Below, piece by piece: positions 1-8,737 of a stretch of 64,000 bases of DNA. The notes beneath the pieces are model-generated. The model did no database searches and was not told the origin of the DNA. It saw only the letters and a list, made by a program, of their open reading frames with translations. The first letter of the stretch is position 1; each line of letters starts with the position of its first letter. The position numbers and the translations under genes are program-made. The stretch comes from a virus: the IMG/VR virus record IMGVR_UViG_3300018080_000015, positions 24,187 through 88,186 of that record, one strand, 5' to 3'.

Positions 1-10
1 CACGTTCCCA

Positions 11-1042
11 TCACAAGGCCTTCGTTGCAGTCGCTGCGGTGTTTTGGTGCACCACCCAAGGCGGAACGACCGGAGCGCCGAGCCCGGAGAGGATTCCCTG
101 TACAACCGAGGCCCACGCGTCGAACTGAGTCCAGTTAGCCTCATTTGCGGCGCCGAGAGCTACCGGATCTACTGCTCCGGCCCCGAGCTTGATCTCAGTG
201 CCAGCGAAGGTGATCGACCCTACGCACGTGAGCGTGACTGGAGAGGCGCCCATGGAGATCTGCGAGGCAGCGAGGTTGATCAGCGGGCCTTGAAGGGTGA
301 TTCCGGTCAGTGCCACCTCGACCTTCGCAAGCTCGATGAGACCAGTCGGGTCCTTCACTGCGAGGGTGATGTTTCCCAGGCCGCCGAGGGTCTCGAGTAG
401 GATGTCTGTGAGATACGTACGGAGCGAAAATCCGCTCATGAACGTAACAGCAGCTTCGCCTGTAGTACTGACCTTCGCGTCCCCGACGATGGCAGTGAGA
501 ACGCCGTTCAGCGCCTTCGTGCGGAGGAGCCCTAGGATCGTCTTGGTGACCCCGCCTTTGATCGTCTTCGTCTCTGACTTGGCTTCGACGGTGCGCGGCC
601 CGTTGGTCGTCTCTGAGGTGGATGCTGCGGTGCGCTCGAGCTTCCCTCGAGCTTCTTCTGTGATGTCCCGCGCCGTCGTCTTTTTCGCTCCCGAGAGCGT
701 ACGAACTTGCTTCCCGTCGACCGACTTCTCGTCGTCTCCTGCGATGTAGGCGTCGAGATTAGCGTTACGGACAGCTCGGTTGTTTTGGACGACTCCGACG
801 ACAGCAGGGTGGTCGGGGTGTCCGTTGAAAAACATGACACCGACTGTGTTCCCAACTTGAGGGGTTTTATTTTCACCACTCCCCTGTCCTCCGGTATCGT
901 AGAAGATACGTGCCCACGGCAGATTTGAGACTGGTTCGTCTTCACGCCACACCCCCGGGACGAAGACCCGCACGCGGTTTTCGTGTTCTGGATCATCGTT
1001 GTCGCGGACCACACCCTCGAAGAGCCCGTGCAGTTTATTCAT
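11..1042 (-). CDS. Baseplate spike protein, gpV/gp5 OB-fold type
   Basis: Forms the membrane-piercing spike under the baseplate hub. Residues about 5-95 match the OB-fold seen at the start of phage spike proteins, with the characteristic stretch GNTVGVMFFNGHPDHPAVVGVV. The C-terminal half is rich in short beta-strand repeats (for example LINLAASQISMG), as expected for a trimeric beta-helix. I chose the ATG at 1042 because it overlaps the stop of the upstream hub gene (ATGAATAA); the longer ORF start lacks support. It gives 343 aa. It is the last gene in the window and follows the hub gene, which is the usual order. The family assignment is firm; the exact fold of the tip is inference. Confidence 0.85.
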   Translation of the reverse strand: MNKLHGLFEGVVRDNDDPEHENRVRVFVPGVWREDEPVSNLPWARIFYDTGGQGSGENKTPQVGNTVGVMFFNGHPDHPAVVGVVQNNRAVRNANLDAYIAGDDEKSVDGKQVRTLSGAKKTTARDITEEARGKLERTAASTSETTNGPRTVEAKSETKTIKGGVTKTILGLLRTKALNGVLTAIVGDAKVSTTGEAAVTFMSGFSLRTYLTDILLETLGGLGNITLAVKDPTGLIELAKVEVALTGITLQGPLINLAASQISMGASPVTLTCVGSITFAGTEIKLGAGAVDPVALGAANEANWTQFDAWASVVQGILSGLGAPVVPPWVVHQNTAATATKAL

Positions 1043-2963
1043 AGCGCACGCTCTCCCCGACGACATGGTAGCCGTCTGCCGTCACGTCGATCACGTCGGT
1101 TCCGATCTGTTTGGGCGGCTTGTACGGGTTGTGTGGGGGCGCTGTCCGGGCTTGTTTCGACGGTAGGTCCACAGTCGGCTTGTTGGGAGGCTTAGTCGAC
1201 TCAGCACTGCCTGTGAAAGTCGCGGAGATGTCCCCTCCGGAGCCGCGCACAGAGGTGCTATCTATGAGCCAAGGACCGACGACGTCTTCGTCCATCACAC
1301 CAACGATCTGTACGACATCACGCGGTCTCAGTAGCCGACCGGTTACAGTACCGGAGATCCGACGCTTGGCCCACCGTGAGAAGGTGGCCTGGTTGAAGTT
1401 ACGCACGGAAAGTGACCAAGCATCCTTCAGCGGAGAACCGGCGATGAAGCGCGCTCGAGCGCCCGCTCGTTTCTCTGCGTTGGGATCGATGAGCATCTGC
1501 CCTTTGACAGCCTCCAAAAGGGCCTCGCGCTGGGTGTCCCGAAACGAGATGGCCGATTGGATTTGAGCTTCCTGCTGTACGCTCCCCGGATCGGTCGTTG
1601 CTCGAGCGGCGCCGATCCGCGCGTCGGCTTCAGCGTTTATGAGACCCGCTGCAACGAGTATGGTACGTCTATCTGCCTCCGGAAGTGCTCCCACACCTTC
1701 GGGTAGCTGCAACTGGGAATGGAGACCGACCCGATCAGCGCGGTTGGCTGCGGTGCGGCCTATCACTCGATCGTCCTGGATGATGTCTCGCTCTCCCCCG
1801 TGCAAGATATGACCGGCCGTGCTCGTGGCAGAGAAGGTCTCATCGAGCACGAACGAGTCGTAGTCCCACTCGATCTCCTGATAGTCCTTCAAGGTCTTAC
1901 CGTCAGGACCGACACCTGACGATTTCGCGGCGAGCCCAGCAACGCGCGTGCGGGCCGAGTCTGTGATGGAGTAGTCGTTGAGAATGGGCGGAGACGTATC
2001 CCAGTCAGGTATGAACTCCTTTGCGTGGCACGCATAGTAGAGCTGAATGATGGGCGTGGCACCGACTTGTTTGAGAGAGTAGAGCTCAGGCTTCCGTTTG
2101 GCCTTGTGTCCGGTTGCAAGAAGAGTGGATAGGTCTTCAGATTCTGTTGGCTGTGTGGGCTGCAGTGATTCAGCGAGTTGGTTTTGGATTCCAGCGAGGC
2201 GATTTTGATTGCGAAACTTCGCGTCGTAGACGAGCGCCTCAAACTGATCGGGGGAAGCGGTCTCTAGGATTTCGGCCAGTTCTTTCTCGTAGAGCTGACC
2301 GGCGAGGAGCGAGCGCTTCATCGCGTACTTTCGGAGCTGCTCTTCTCTTCCGTTGCTCGACCACTTCATCTTGGGCAGCGACGGAGCGCCAGGCCTCGGC
2401 GTCGGTTTGAAGATGAGCGTCTTGCCATTGACAACCTGGAAGTCAAAGTCCTCGTCCTGAGCGAGGCCTTCCAGTAGCTCGCCAAGCGACGACGTGCCCG
2501 CAGATATCGTCGGGTACACGATAGCTGACTCGACGACGTCGGCCTCTAGACCGAGTGCTGCAGCAGCTGCAATCGCAACGTCTGAGGCTTTGGCGTTCGT
2601 GAACACCTGTTGAAAGCCCGTCTCCGAGAGCCCAACAGACTTGTCGACGGCTGTGAGCGTGAGTTTGAACATCCCACCCCCAGACGGAGCTCGCGTTCGG
2701 TCTTTGATGATGTAGGTGTCTTCTCTGTAGTCTCCGTCTTCGTAGCCGAAGACCCACGTGATCAGGCTGTTGCGCTTGAGCCTCGGGTCGTTGAAGATCT
2801 CGTCACTGTCGATGCCCTCGAAGGTCACCGAGAGCTGTCCAGGCTTCCCCCGCTTTTCGTTCAGCGAGACGGTCGTAGCGTCCACTCCAAGAATGTCGAC
2901 TGCTGGAGTGCGCTGCGGTCCGAGGTAGACCTGGTAGTATCCGGATCCGGGAACGAGAGGCAT
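1035..2963 (-). CDS. Baseplate hub protein, late control D (gpD/gp27-like)
   Basis: Likely forms the ring that joins tail tube to spike. The 642 aa product opens with a gpD-type N-terminus (PAVDILGVDATTVSLNEKRG, then LSVTFEGIDSD and WVFGYEDGDY), typical of hub proteins that build tube-like beta-barrels. The C-terminal part carries RRISGTVTGRLLRPRDVVQI, resembling the second barrel of these proteins. The middle (about residues 200-440) is longer than in compact gpD proteins and has no motif I can name. It overlaps the spike gene by 8 bases and abuts the LysM-like gene as TAATG, so the three are translationally coupled. Confidence 0.8.
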   Translation of the reverse strand: MPLVPGSGYYQVYLGPQRTPAVDILGVDATTVSLNEKRGKPGQLSVTFEGIDSDEIFNDPRLKRNSLITWVFGYEDGDYREDTYIIKDRTRAPSGGGMFKLTLTAVDKSVGLSETGFQQVFTNAKASDVAIAAAAALGLEADVVESAIVYPTISAGTSSLGELLEGLAQDEDFDFQVVNGKTLIFKPTPRPGAPSLPKMKWSSNGREEQLRKYAMKRSLLAGQLYEKELAEILETASPDQFEALVYDAKFRNQNRLAGIQNQLAESLQPTQPTESEDLSTLLATGHKAKRKPELYSLKQVGATPIIQLYYACHAKEFIPDWDTSPPILNDYSITDSARTRVAGLAAKSSGVGPDGKTLKDYQEIEWDYDSFVLDETFSATSTAGHILHGGERDIIQDDRVIGRTAANRADRVGLHSQLQLPEGVGALPEADRRTILVAAGLINAEADARIGAARATTDPGSVQQEAQIQSAISFRDTQREALLEAVKGQMLIDPNAEKRAGARARFIAGSPLKDAWSLSVRNFNQATFSRWAKRRISGTVTGRLLRPRDVVQIVGVMDEDVVGPWLIDSTSVRGSGGDISATFTGSAESTKPPNKPTVDLPSKQARTAPPHNPYKPPKQIGTDVIDVTADGYHVVGESVRYE

Positions 2964-3439
2964 TACGAAACCTGAAAGTCGACAGAGGCCTCTTCAAGAG
3001 ACCGCTCGTGGCGGGTGAGAACTACGCGCAGGGCGTCTTGCGCGGTCGGAACCACAGGAGCTGAGAGGCTCACGTCCAAGTCGACTTCTCCTGCGCCCGA
3101 CAGGTTGATGCGGCGAGCCCGTCGAATGAGCTCGAAGAGCACGTCATCAGTCAGGTATCGGATCTCGAACTGCTGCGGTAGATAGTACGTGTGGTTCCAC
3201 TGCGTCGGATTTGGGATCTTGTTCCACTCGGCGATGAGCCCCCACCGCAGACCGCTGTCTCCGTAGAGACGATGCGAAACCTCCCAGAGCCGCATCGGGA
3301 AGGGAAGACGAAACTTTCTGAAGAGTGGGGAGAACTCTGGCACGGGATACGGGCGTTGCACTGCAAACGCTGCCTCTCCGCGGCGAACGAACACCGCGCC
3401 GTTTGCTAGGTCTGAGATGCGCGTGAACTTCTGCGGCAT
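2963..3439 (-). CDS. LysM-like baseplate/tail protein (gpX or gp53 type)
   Basis: A 158 aa protein with a LysM-like core at about residues 48-80 (LWEVSHRLYGDSGLRWGLI followed by AEWNKIPNP). In contractile tails small LysM-containing proteins stabilise the hub or wedge and sit between tape measure and hub genes, as here. The C-terminal region (about 95-158) is acidic and hydrophobic without a clear motif. Its start overlaps the stop of the upstream gene (TAATG) and its own stop overlaps the hub gene start. A wedge role rather than a hub role cannot be excluded. Confidence 0.65.
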   Translation of the reverse strand: MPQKFTRISDLANGAVFVRRGEAAFAVQRPYPVPEFSPLFRKFRLPFPMRLWEVSHRLYGDSGLRWGLIAEWNKIPNPTQWNHTYYLPQQFEIRYLTDDVLFELIRRARRINLSGAGEVDLDVSLSAPVVPTAQDALRVVLTRHERSLEEASVDFQVS

Positions 3440-4176
3440 TACAGCCCCCTATAGGCGTCAGACCACTCGAAGTCAGGCTCGAACTCCTCTCCAGGCTCCG
3501 GAGAGAACGGAAGCTCTCCCAAGTCTTCGAGCTGCAAATCGTCGTTCTCGATCTGATAGTAGGGCTCCAGCTCGTCCCACGCTGGATCCCAATCCGGATC
3601 AACGCCCACCGCAGGGTCGGCCGGAGGAACGGGATCCCAACTGCTGAGAAGGTTCCCTCCGGAGCGCACCGAGAGGGCATCGAGGATATCGGAGCCCTGC
3701 GCTTCTACAAAAGAGAGCGAGACCATTGCAACACGCGGGTGAAGCTCTTCTGTGGTGAAGCTCCCCCACACGACGTTCATGTCGCGGATGATGACAGGGA
3801 GCGAGAAGAGGCGCCCGAGGTTGAGCAACACAGGCGTGATTCGCTTCCGGCCGGTTGCCTCGTGCACGACCCTGGGGCACGACAGAGACGCGATCCAGTT
3901 GACTTGGCGCTTCACCCAGTCCGTGTTCTTTGTCTTTCGATCGACGGCGTAGAAACTGAGGTCGAAGGAGATGGTGCGGTCGCCACTGGCGTTGGCGCCG
4001 ATGCGCGGAGTAGAAAAGCCGGGGATGGGCACTGAGCGGACCACGGCGCTTCTTCGGTCGTTGATCTGCTTCGGCGCGTGCTGCATCTCGAGCGTGTCGC
4101 CGGCGTACAGATCCTTGATGAAACACAAGGAGCGCTGCATGACGTGTTCGCTGAGTCTCTCGTTGTTGATCGGCAT
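3439..4176 (-). CDS. Baseplate/tube-initiator protein, contractile injection system tube type
   Basis: The 245 aa protein lies between the tape measure and the LysM-like protein, the usual place for the first tube or baseplate ring protein. Residues about 20-75 read like a tube-type start (LYAGDTLEMQHAP, then SFDLSFYAVDR), and VNWIASL with LNLGRLFSLPVIIRDMNV looks like the beta-sandwich of tube initiators. The last 60 residues are very acidic and proline-rich (DPAVGVDPDWDPAWDELEP), probably disordered. The family placement is inference from position and these segments; no catalytic motif is present. Confidence 0.5.
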   Translation of the reverse strand: MPINNERLSEHVMQRSLCFIKDLYAGDTLEMQHAPKQINDRRSAVVRSVPIPGFSTPRIGANASGDRTISFDLSFYAVDRKTKNTDWVKRQVNWIASLSCPRVVHEATGRKRITPVLLNLGRLFSLPVIIRDMNVVWGSFTTEELHPRVAMVSLSFVEAQGSDILDALSVRSGGNLLSSWDPVPPADPAVGVDPDWDPAWDELEPYYQIENDDLQLEDLGELPFSPEPGEEFEPDFEWSDAYRGL

Positions 4177-4178
4177 CG

Positions 4179-7016
4179 CTACCTCATGCTGTTGTGGCCG
4201 CGATCAAGGTTGAGCTGTCCTGCCAGCGATTCGTGCCCTGAAGAGCCCGGTCCGCCCGAGCCCGGAATCTGCCGGATGAGGTCGTTCCCGTTTTCAGTCA
4301 GCCCCAACTGTTTCATCATGAGCTCATTGTTCTTCCTCGACTCCCCGAGCAGTTTGCGTAGTTCGTCGGTCGACTCTTTGTTCTGTTCGGCGACGTACTT
4401 TGAGAGCTTTTCGTTGTCCTCTGCTGTGGTTTCAGGGCCTTTACCTATCTCCTGTGCGCGCTTCCATGCTCTTTTGGATCCCCACGCGATTTCACCTCCA
4501 GCTTCTTCATCTCCTCCTGTGATCCAGTTGAGCGCCTTGTAGCCCGGGATCACCGTCTCGAAGAAAGTCTTCGCTGCGGAGCTTCCCATCTCAATCTTAT
4601 CGGTGAAGCTGTCCCACCAGGCAAATGCGCTACCGAGAGCCGTCTCGCTGAACCAGTCCCTGATGCTCTTACCGAGTGAATCAATGGATTCCCAGAGAGC
4701 GTCTGAGGTTTCCGAAATGACGGTAAATGCCTCAGCAACTTTGCCTAGCGAGCCTCCGGTGATCCACGTCACCTTTTCGAATAGCCAGGCGAAGGCACGA
4801 GCGATCATCGACACGCCCTGAGCGAGCTTTATGACGGGATCGAGCAATCGACGAACCACGCTCTCGACGAGAGACATTTCGCTGTCTGACGACCGGAGCA
4901 TATCGATCATCGGCCCGAAGTGCGACGTCAGGACGGTCCAGATTGAATCGAGAGCACCCCACGCGTTCTGAAGACCTTCCCAGAAGTCAGAAAAAGCCTT
5001 CCCGAGATGTTCGTATAGGATGGCTCCCACCTCCATCCCTACCTCGACGACAGCGCCCATGCCTTCTCGGATGATATCGAGCACCGGCTTGATGCGACTG
5101 TAGACCTCATTCGCGACGTTGAGCACCCTGGTGACGAAGCCCATGAACTGGGTCGCCTTCTCGATAATCCAATCGACTCCGGCCTTGGCGACTTCGACGG
5201 GGTCTGAAAGGTCTAGCCCTTCAAACATCCCGCCGAAGATGTTTTTCAGTCCACCGACCTGCATGTCGAAGATGTTTTGTATCGCCTCCAGAAGTGGGCT
5301 GAGCATCTTCGAGAAGGGCTCGATGAGCAGAGGTGCTTTGGTGCCAATGTACTCGAAGAGCTCTGTCGCGCCTTCTTTGATCTTTCCGAACCAGGAGCCG
5401 ATTTCGATCACGACGTCGAGCGTGCCATCTCGCCTGAGCTTGTCCGCAAGCTCAGAATCGATAGAGGCCATTCCATTCGAGAACGACGTGACTACCTGCC
5501 AGACGCCTTGTATCCCTCGCGTGAGCTTTCGTAGCTCTTCGCCGATACCTGAGAGGTTGTTCTCCCACGCGTAGTACAACCCGTATCCAGCCGCTGCGAG
5601 GAGACCCACAACGGCGAGGAGCCCACTGAAGCCTACAATCACGGGCAAGCTCGCGCTCATGATGCTCGGGAGCACCTGCACACCGAGCATGGCGAGGTTT
5701 GTCACAAGCCCCAACGACTTGCCTGCGCCGAGCGTCAACGCGGATGCAATGGTCGCGATGACGAAGCCGACCTCGACCAGTCTCGGGTGTTCGCGCGTGA
5801 GCTCGACGAAACGGTTCACCAGTTCGGTCGCCCGCAAACTTGCTCGGCCGATCATGGCACCCAGTCGCTCGAAGGAACCCCGCAGCTCTTCAACGAACTT
5901 CTTGTCCTCACTCATGCGGGTCAGCATGTCGAGGACGCCCGTCTTCTCGTCGTTCATGAGCGCTGGAGTGAGACCGGCGACGAGACCCTCACCGACGAGA
6001 CCAAGTAGGTTCTGCTTGATGTCACCGATGTTTTGCATCACCTGGTACCAGTTCTTCTCCGCAGCCTTCCCAGCTCCACCGTAGACGCGGGCGATAATGC
6101 CGAAGATGACATCTGCGCGCTCCTGAGCCGTCTTGGCGGCCTTGAACGCGCGGGTCTCCGCCTCGTTCTGCACCCCATCAAAGAGCGCGCGGAAGTTGCG
6201 CATTTGGCCCTGGATCGCCATCGGGAAGTGGCGGCCCATGATCATGTGGGGATCCTGCGCACTCTCCGCGAGAAGATCGTTCACCAGCTCCAGACCCGTG
6301 ATCTGGGTCTTCTGCATCTTCCCCGCGATGAGAGTCTCGACGTTGTACGTCTTCAGCGCGTCGGCTTGTTGGCGCTTGAACGTCGTGAAGAGATTCATCG
6401 CCTGGAGCGTGTCGAGCGACGTCTTCGCAGACACCTCCATGACTGTGGTCATCGCTTGACCGGCAGCCTCAGTGTCTCCCTTGAATACACGAGACATTGT
6501 GGTGCGTTGGCGCTGGAACTGCTGACCCAGATTCAGGATCCCAGTCAGGGCTCCACGCACGGAGTTCACCATGCGCTGTCCAGCCATCTCGATTCGCCCG
6601 GCCACCATCGAGAGGTTCTGCAGGGATAGAGCGTCCGCGGCTCGCCGTGCGTCGTCCGCGGTGCGATTGGTAGCGTTGGCAACCTGTTCGGAGCCCCTCA
6701 CGGCCCCATCTACAGAGGCCGGGTCGTAGAGATGCGGAGCTACGTGAACACCCGCGGCGCCTGTCTTAGGACCTATCGTGGCCCCTCCCGTGAGCGTTCT
6801 ACCCAGGCCGGGGACGATGGGCGCGGCTTTGTTGGCGAGCACCTTTTGGTACTTGCCCATCGTGGCCGAAAGGCGGTTGAAGGCTGCATCTGCGGCCTGA
6901 GCTCCGGCTCGCTGCTGTAGAAGGCCGCGTGTGATCGTCTGAATCGAGCGCGTCGTCTCTTGGGCCTTCTCCAGGACGAAGGCTGCACCCGCTACGAATG
7001 TGCTATCCGCTGGCAT
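4179..7016 (-). CDS. Tail tape measure protein
   Basis: At 945 aa this is the longest gene. It is predicted to span the tail lumen and set tail length. It shows the usual make-up: an N-terminal alpha-helical, Ala/Gln-rich region (residues 1-200), a hydrophobic central section near residues 415-480 with several consecutive membrane-like helices (VGFVIATIASALTLGAG, LPVIVGFSGLLAVVGLLAAAG), then long amphipathic helices. It directly follows the chaperone frameshift pair and precedes baseplate genes, the canonical order. I see no lysozyme or peptidase motif in the C-terminus, so it appears to lack the cell-wall enzyme that some tape measures carry. Confidence 0.9.
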   Translation of the reverse strand: MPADSTFVAGAAFVLEKAQETTRSIQTITRGLLQQRAGAQAADAAFNRLSATMGKYQKVLANKAAPIVPGLGRTLTGGATIGPKTGAAGVHVAPHLYDPASVDGAVRGSEQVANATNRTADDARRAADALSLQNLSMVAGRIEMAGQRMVNSVRGALTGILNLGQQFQRQRTTMSRVFKGDTEAAGQAMTTVMEVSAKTSLDTLQAMNLFTTFKRQQADALKTYNVETLIAGKMQKTQITGLELVNDLLAESAQDPHMIMGRHFPMAIQGQMRNFRALFDGVQNEAETRAFKAAKTAQERADVIFGIIARVYGGAGKAAEKNWYQVMQNIGDIKQNLLGLVGEGLVAGLTPALMNDEKTGVLDMLTRMSEDKKFVEELRGSFERLGAMIGRASLRATELVNRFVELTREHPRLVEVGFVIATIASALTLGAGKSLGLVTNLAMLGVQVLPSIMSASLPVIVGFSGLLAVVGLLAAAGYGLYYAWENNLSGIGEELRKLTRGIQGVWQVVTSFSNGMASIDSELADKLRRDGTLDVVIEIGSWFGKIKEGATELFEYIGTKAPLLIEPFSKMLSPLLEAIQNIFDMQVGGLKNIFGGMFEGLDLSDPVEVAKAGVDWIIEKATQFMGFVTRVLNVANEVYSRIKPVLDIIREGMGAVVEVGMEVGAILYEHLGKAFSDFWEGLQNAWGALDSIWTVLTSHFGPMIDMLRSSDSEMSLVESVVRRLLDPVIKLAQGVSMIARAFAWLFEKVTWITGGSLGKVAEAFTVISETSDALWESIDSLGKSIRDWFSETALGSAFAWWDSFTDKIEMGSSAAKTFFETVIPGYKALNWITGGDEEAGGEIAWGSKRAWKRAQEIGKGPETTAEDNEKLSKYVAEQNKESTDELRKLLGESRKNNELMMKQLGLTENGNDLIRQIPGSGGPGSSGHESLAGQLNLDRGHNSMR

Positions 7017-7019
7017 ACC

Positions 7020-7220
7020 TCAGAGCTCCGTGCCCTTGTCCCTCTTTCGACCTTCAGCCACTCGTTTGAGTGCCTTGACGATATCTCTACGATAGACGCT
7101 GGGCATGGAGAGCACAAACTCGGGAGTGAGCCCAAATTCAGATGTGCACCAGAAGACAAACTCCCAGACGTCGACTACATCGCTTGCTTCAGGGGCAAGT
7201 AGAAGGTTCCCGCGAAAGGG
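7020..7220 (-). CDS. Tail assembly chaperone, -1 frameshift extension (gpT-like part)
   Basis: This open segment ends three bases before the tape measure gene and lies in the -1 frame of the chaperone ORF. Reading on from the slippery heptamer at 7214-7220 it would add about 64 residues (starting RGNLLLAPEASD and ending KRDKGTEL), helical and charged at the end. No start codon with a ribosome binding site precedes it, which argues that it is reached only by frameshifting. The arrangement (short and extended product just before the tape measure) is the classic gpG/gpGT one. It is inferred from frame layout; no peptide evidence exists here. Confidence 0.6.
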   Translation of the reverse strand, partial: PFRGNLLLAPEASDVVDVWEFVFWCTSEFGLTPEFVLSMPSVYRRDIVKALKRVAEGRKRDKGTEL

Positions 7221-8098
7221 ATGAGCTGCCTCACTTGACGCTTGCACTTGTCGCACACGACGATCATGTTCTGGTTGATGCCGCCGTTTTGGCCCTCCAC
7301 CATGTTGAAGACGTCGACTGTGACCGCCGAGGGCCACTTTTTGATCTCCGCGCGCAAGTAGGCCGACTCCTGCTTGTCCTTGCCCTTCGTGAGGTCGATC
7401 TTTCTGGAAGGCCAGTAAATCCGCCGCACGATGTGCACCAGCAGCTGATACAGAGATTCTTCGTCCTGGTAGGCCTGGTATCGAGCGAGCGCGCGCTGCG
7501 CTGAGATACGCAATGGCTCACAGAAGATTTGGAAGTCCTGTCCAAACTTCTCACCGCTGTAGACGAGGTCTGGCGGGTAGTCCGAGAGGTGTCCTTCGGG
7601 GACGTCGACCCAGTGCTCGTTCATCCACGCGATGTTGTCGTGTCCCTTCTCTGGCACCTTCCGGAGCTCGGCGTTGATCTCGTGGCACGCACAGTCCGGA
7701 TTCGAGCACTCGTAGAGATAGCGCTTGCACTCGCGTAACTCGAGCTCTGGGTTGGTCGTCTCTTTGCACCGACAGGTCCAGGTGAAGGGCATCTTGGAGC
7801 CGTACGAGGCAACTCGGGCGAGGTAGTTGGCGTCCAGTTGCTCGTAGAGAAGCATGTTGTTGACGTCGAAGCCCTTGTGCTCTTCGACTGTGCCGGCGTG
7901 CACGTGCCGTTGCGTAATCCAGCATAGAGCATCTACGAGCTCTTCGGGGCTCTCGCTCTTCTCCGCGCTCAGATATCGAACGGTTGTCTTGTGGTCGAAT
8001 GGAATGCCGACGACGCGCCGCCCCGTGCAGGTGATGCCGGGCATGAGAGGAAGCAGATCGGCCCACTCGTTCGTGGGCACTACGATATTTTTCGCCAT
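7175..8098 (-). CDS. Tail assembly chaperone / hub-assembly protein, zero-frame product (gpG position)
   Basis: A 307 aa protein between the tail tube and tape measure genes. It is unusually large and cysteine-rich for a tail chaperone: WTCRCKETTNPE, YLYECSNPDCACHE and a final CDKCKRQV look like metal-binding pairs. The middle has WPSRKIDLTKGKDKQES. It ends LPLKQAM two codons after a region open in the -1 frame. Its length and cysteines also fit the T4-like hub assembly proteins found at this locus in larger myoviruses, so chaperone is a positional call. The start ATG lies downstream of a strong mRNA hairpin (8133-8172). Confidence 0.55.
   Translation of the reverse strand: MAKNIVVPTNEWADLLPLMPGITCTGRRVVGIPFDHKTTVRYLSAEKSESPEELVDALCWITQRHVHAGTVEEHKGFDVNNMLLYEQLDANYLARVASYGSKMPFTWTCRCKETTNPELELRECKRYLYECSNPDCACHEINAELRKVPEKGHDNIAWMNEHWVDVPEGHLSDYPPDLVYSGEKFGQDFQIFCEPLRISAQRALARYQAYQDEESLYQLLVHIVRRIYWPSRKIDLTKGKDKQESAYLRAEIKKWPSAVTVDVFNMVEGQNGGINQNMIVVCDKCKRQVRQLIPFAGTFYLPLKQAM
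7214..7220 (-). promoter_or_regulatory. Predicted -1 ribosomal frameshift heptamer C CCT TTC
   Basis: On the minus strand the seven bases CCCTTTC are placed in the zero frame as C CCT TTC, exactly the X XXY YYZ pattern, so both tRNAs can re-pair after slipping to CCC TTT. The -1 frame is open upstream and downstream and runs to just before the tape measure start. I did not find a clear downstream pseudoknot by eye. Confidence 0.55.
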
Positions 8099-8132
8099 GG
8101 TTTCTTCCTGGTCCGCGGGGACAAGATGCCTT

Positions 8133-8172
8133 CAGCAGTGTGCACTCGGAGGTCCCTTCCGAGTGCGTGCTG
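8133..8172 (-). other. Strong mRNA hairpin between tube and chaperone genes
   Basis: A perfect 9-bp stem (GCACTCGGA with TCCGAGTGC, arms 8142-8150 and 8158-8166) is extended by an outer CAGCA/TGCTG stem. No T-run follows on the minus strand, so it is not a normal terminator. It sits after the abundant tube gene and could lower or stabilise downstream mRNA. The rest of the 117-base gap (8099-8215) holds nothing else I recognise. Confidence 0.6.
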
Positions 8173-8215
8173 AGTCCCGGTTAAGGCTCTTCACGCGGCT
8201 ATTGTAACTGAGTGA

Positions 8216-8689
8216 CTACGCGGGGAGAAGGTAGAACTTCGTGCAGGCGATCGTCAGGTTCTCGATGAGCTTGTCGGCCTTATTCGTGGCGTCGAAAGCC
8301 AGCCCTGGAATCTGTTTGACGAACGCGTCTTCGGCGACGTAGGTGGCCTGGGGCTCGTTCGCACCGTCGAGGCGCTCGAGCGTCAGCGTGCGGAAGTAGT
8401 CGGACGGAACTCCGCCGATGTTGGTCTGCGGATCGTAGGCCTGACGGAACCACTCCCACGCCCACTGATCGGCAGCGTCGCTCATGACGATCTTTTCGAG
8501 TTTGAGGTCCCCGCAGGTGTAACCGCCTGCGGTCTTGTGGTCGAAGCCCTCGCCCCCAGATGCGTGCTTCACCTCTTCGAGGTTCACATCTGCGATCGTG
8601 ACCTTCTCACACAGAGCCGTGTCCAGCCCGTTCACGAGGAGCCGGAACCGAAAGCCGAGCGCTGGATTGGGCGTTGACGTTGTTGGCAT
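8216..8689 (-). CDS. Tail tube protein, T4 gp19 type
   Basis: A 157 aa protein of the size and pattern of contractile tail tube subunits. It opens with NPALGFRFRLLVNGLDTALC, then has the typical loop around VNLEEVKHASGG, then LKLEKIVMSDAADQWAWEWF, and a final strand pair LIENLTIACTKFYLLPA. It follows the sheath gene and precedes the chaperone gene, the standard order. Hexameric rings of this protein would form the DNA conduit. The SD is AGGAGAGG before the ATG. Confidence 0.85.
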   Translation of the reverse strand: MPTTSTPNPALGFRFRLLVNGLDTALCEKVTIADVNLEEVKHASGGEGFDHKTAGGYTCGDLKLEKIVMSDAADQWAWEWFRQAYDPQTNIGGVPSDYFRTLTLERLDGANEPQATYVAEDAFVKQIPGLAFDATNKADKLIENLTIACTKFYLLPA

Positions 8690-8737
8690 TTTCCTCTCCT
8701 TCTTTGCGAGGCTCAGGCTCGCGACTCGGCTTGGCTC

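Noticed and set aside
297-749. Plus-strand ORFs of 70-150 codons inside late genes
   Set aside because: They lie wholly within well-supported minus-strand genes, have no ribosome binding sites and show the biased composition of antisense frames.
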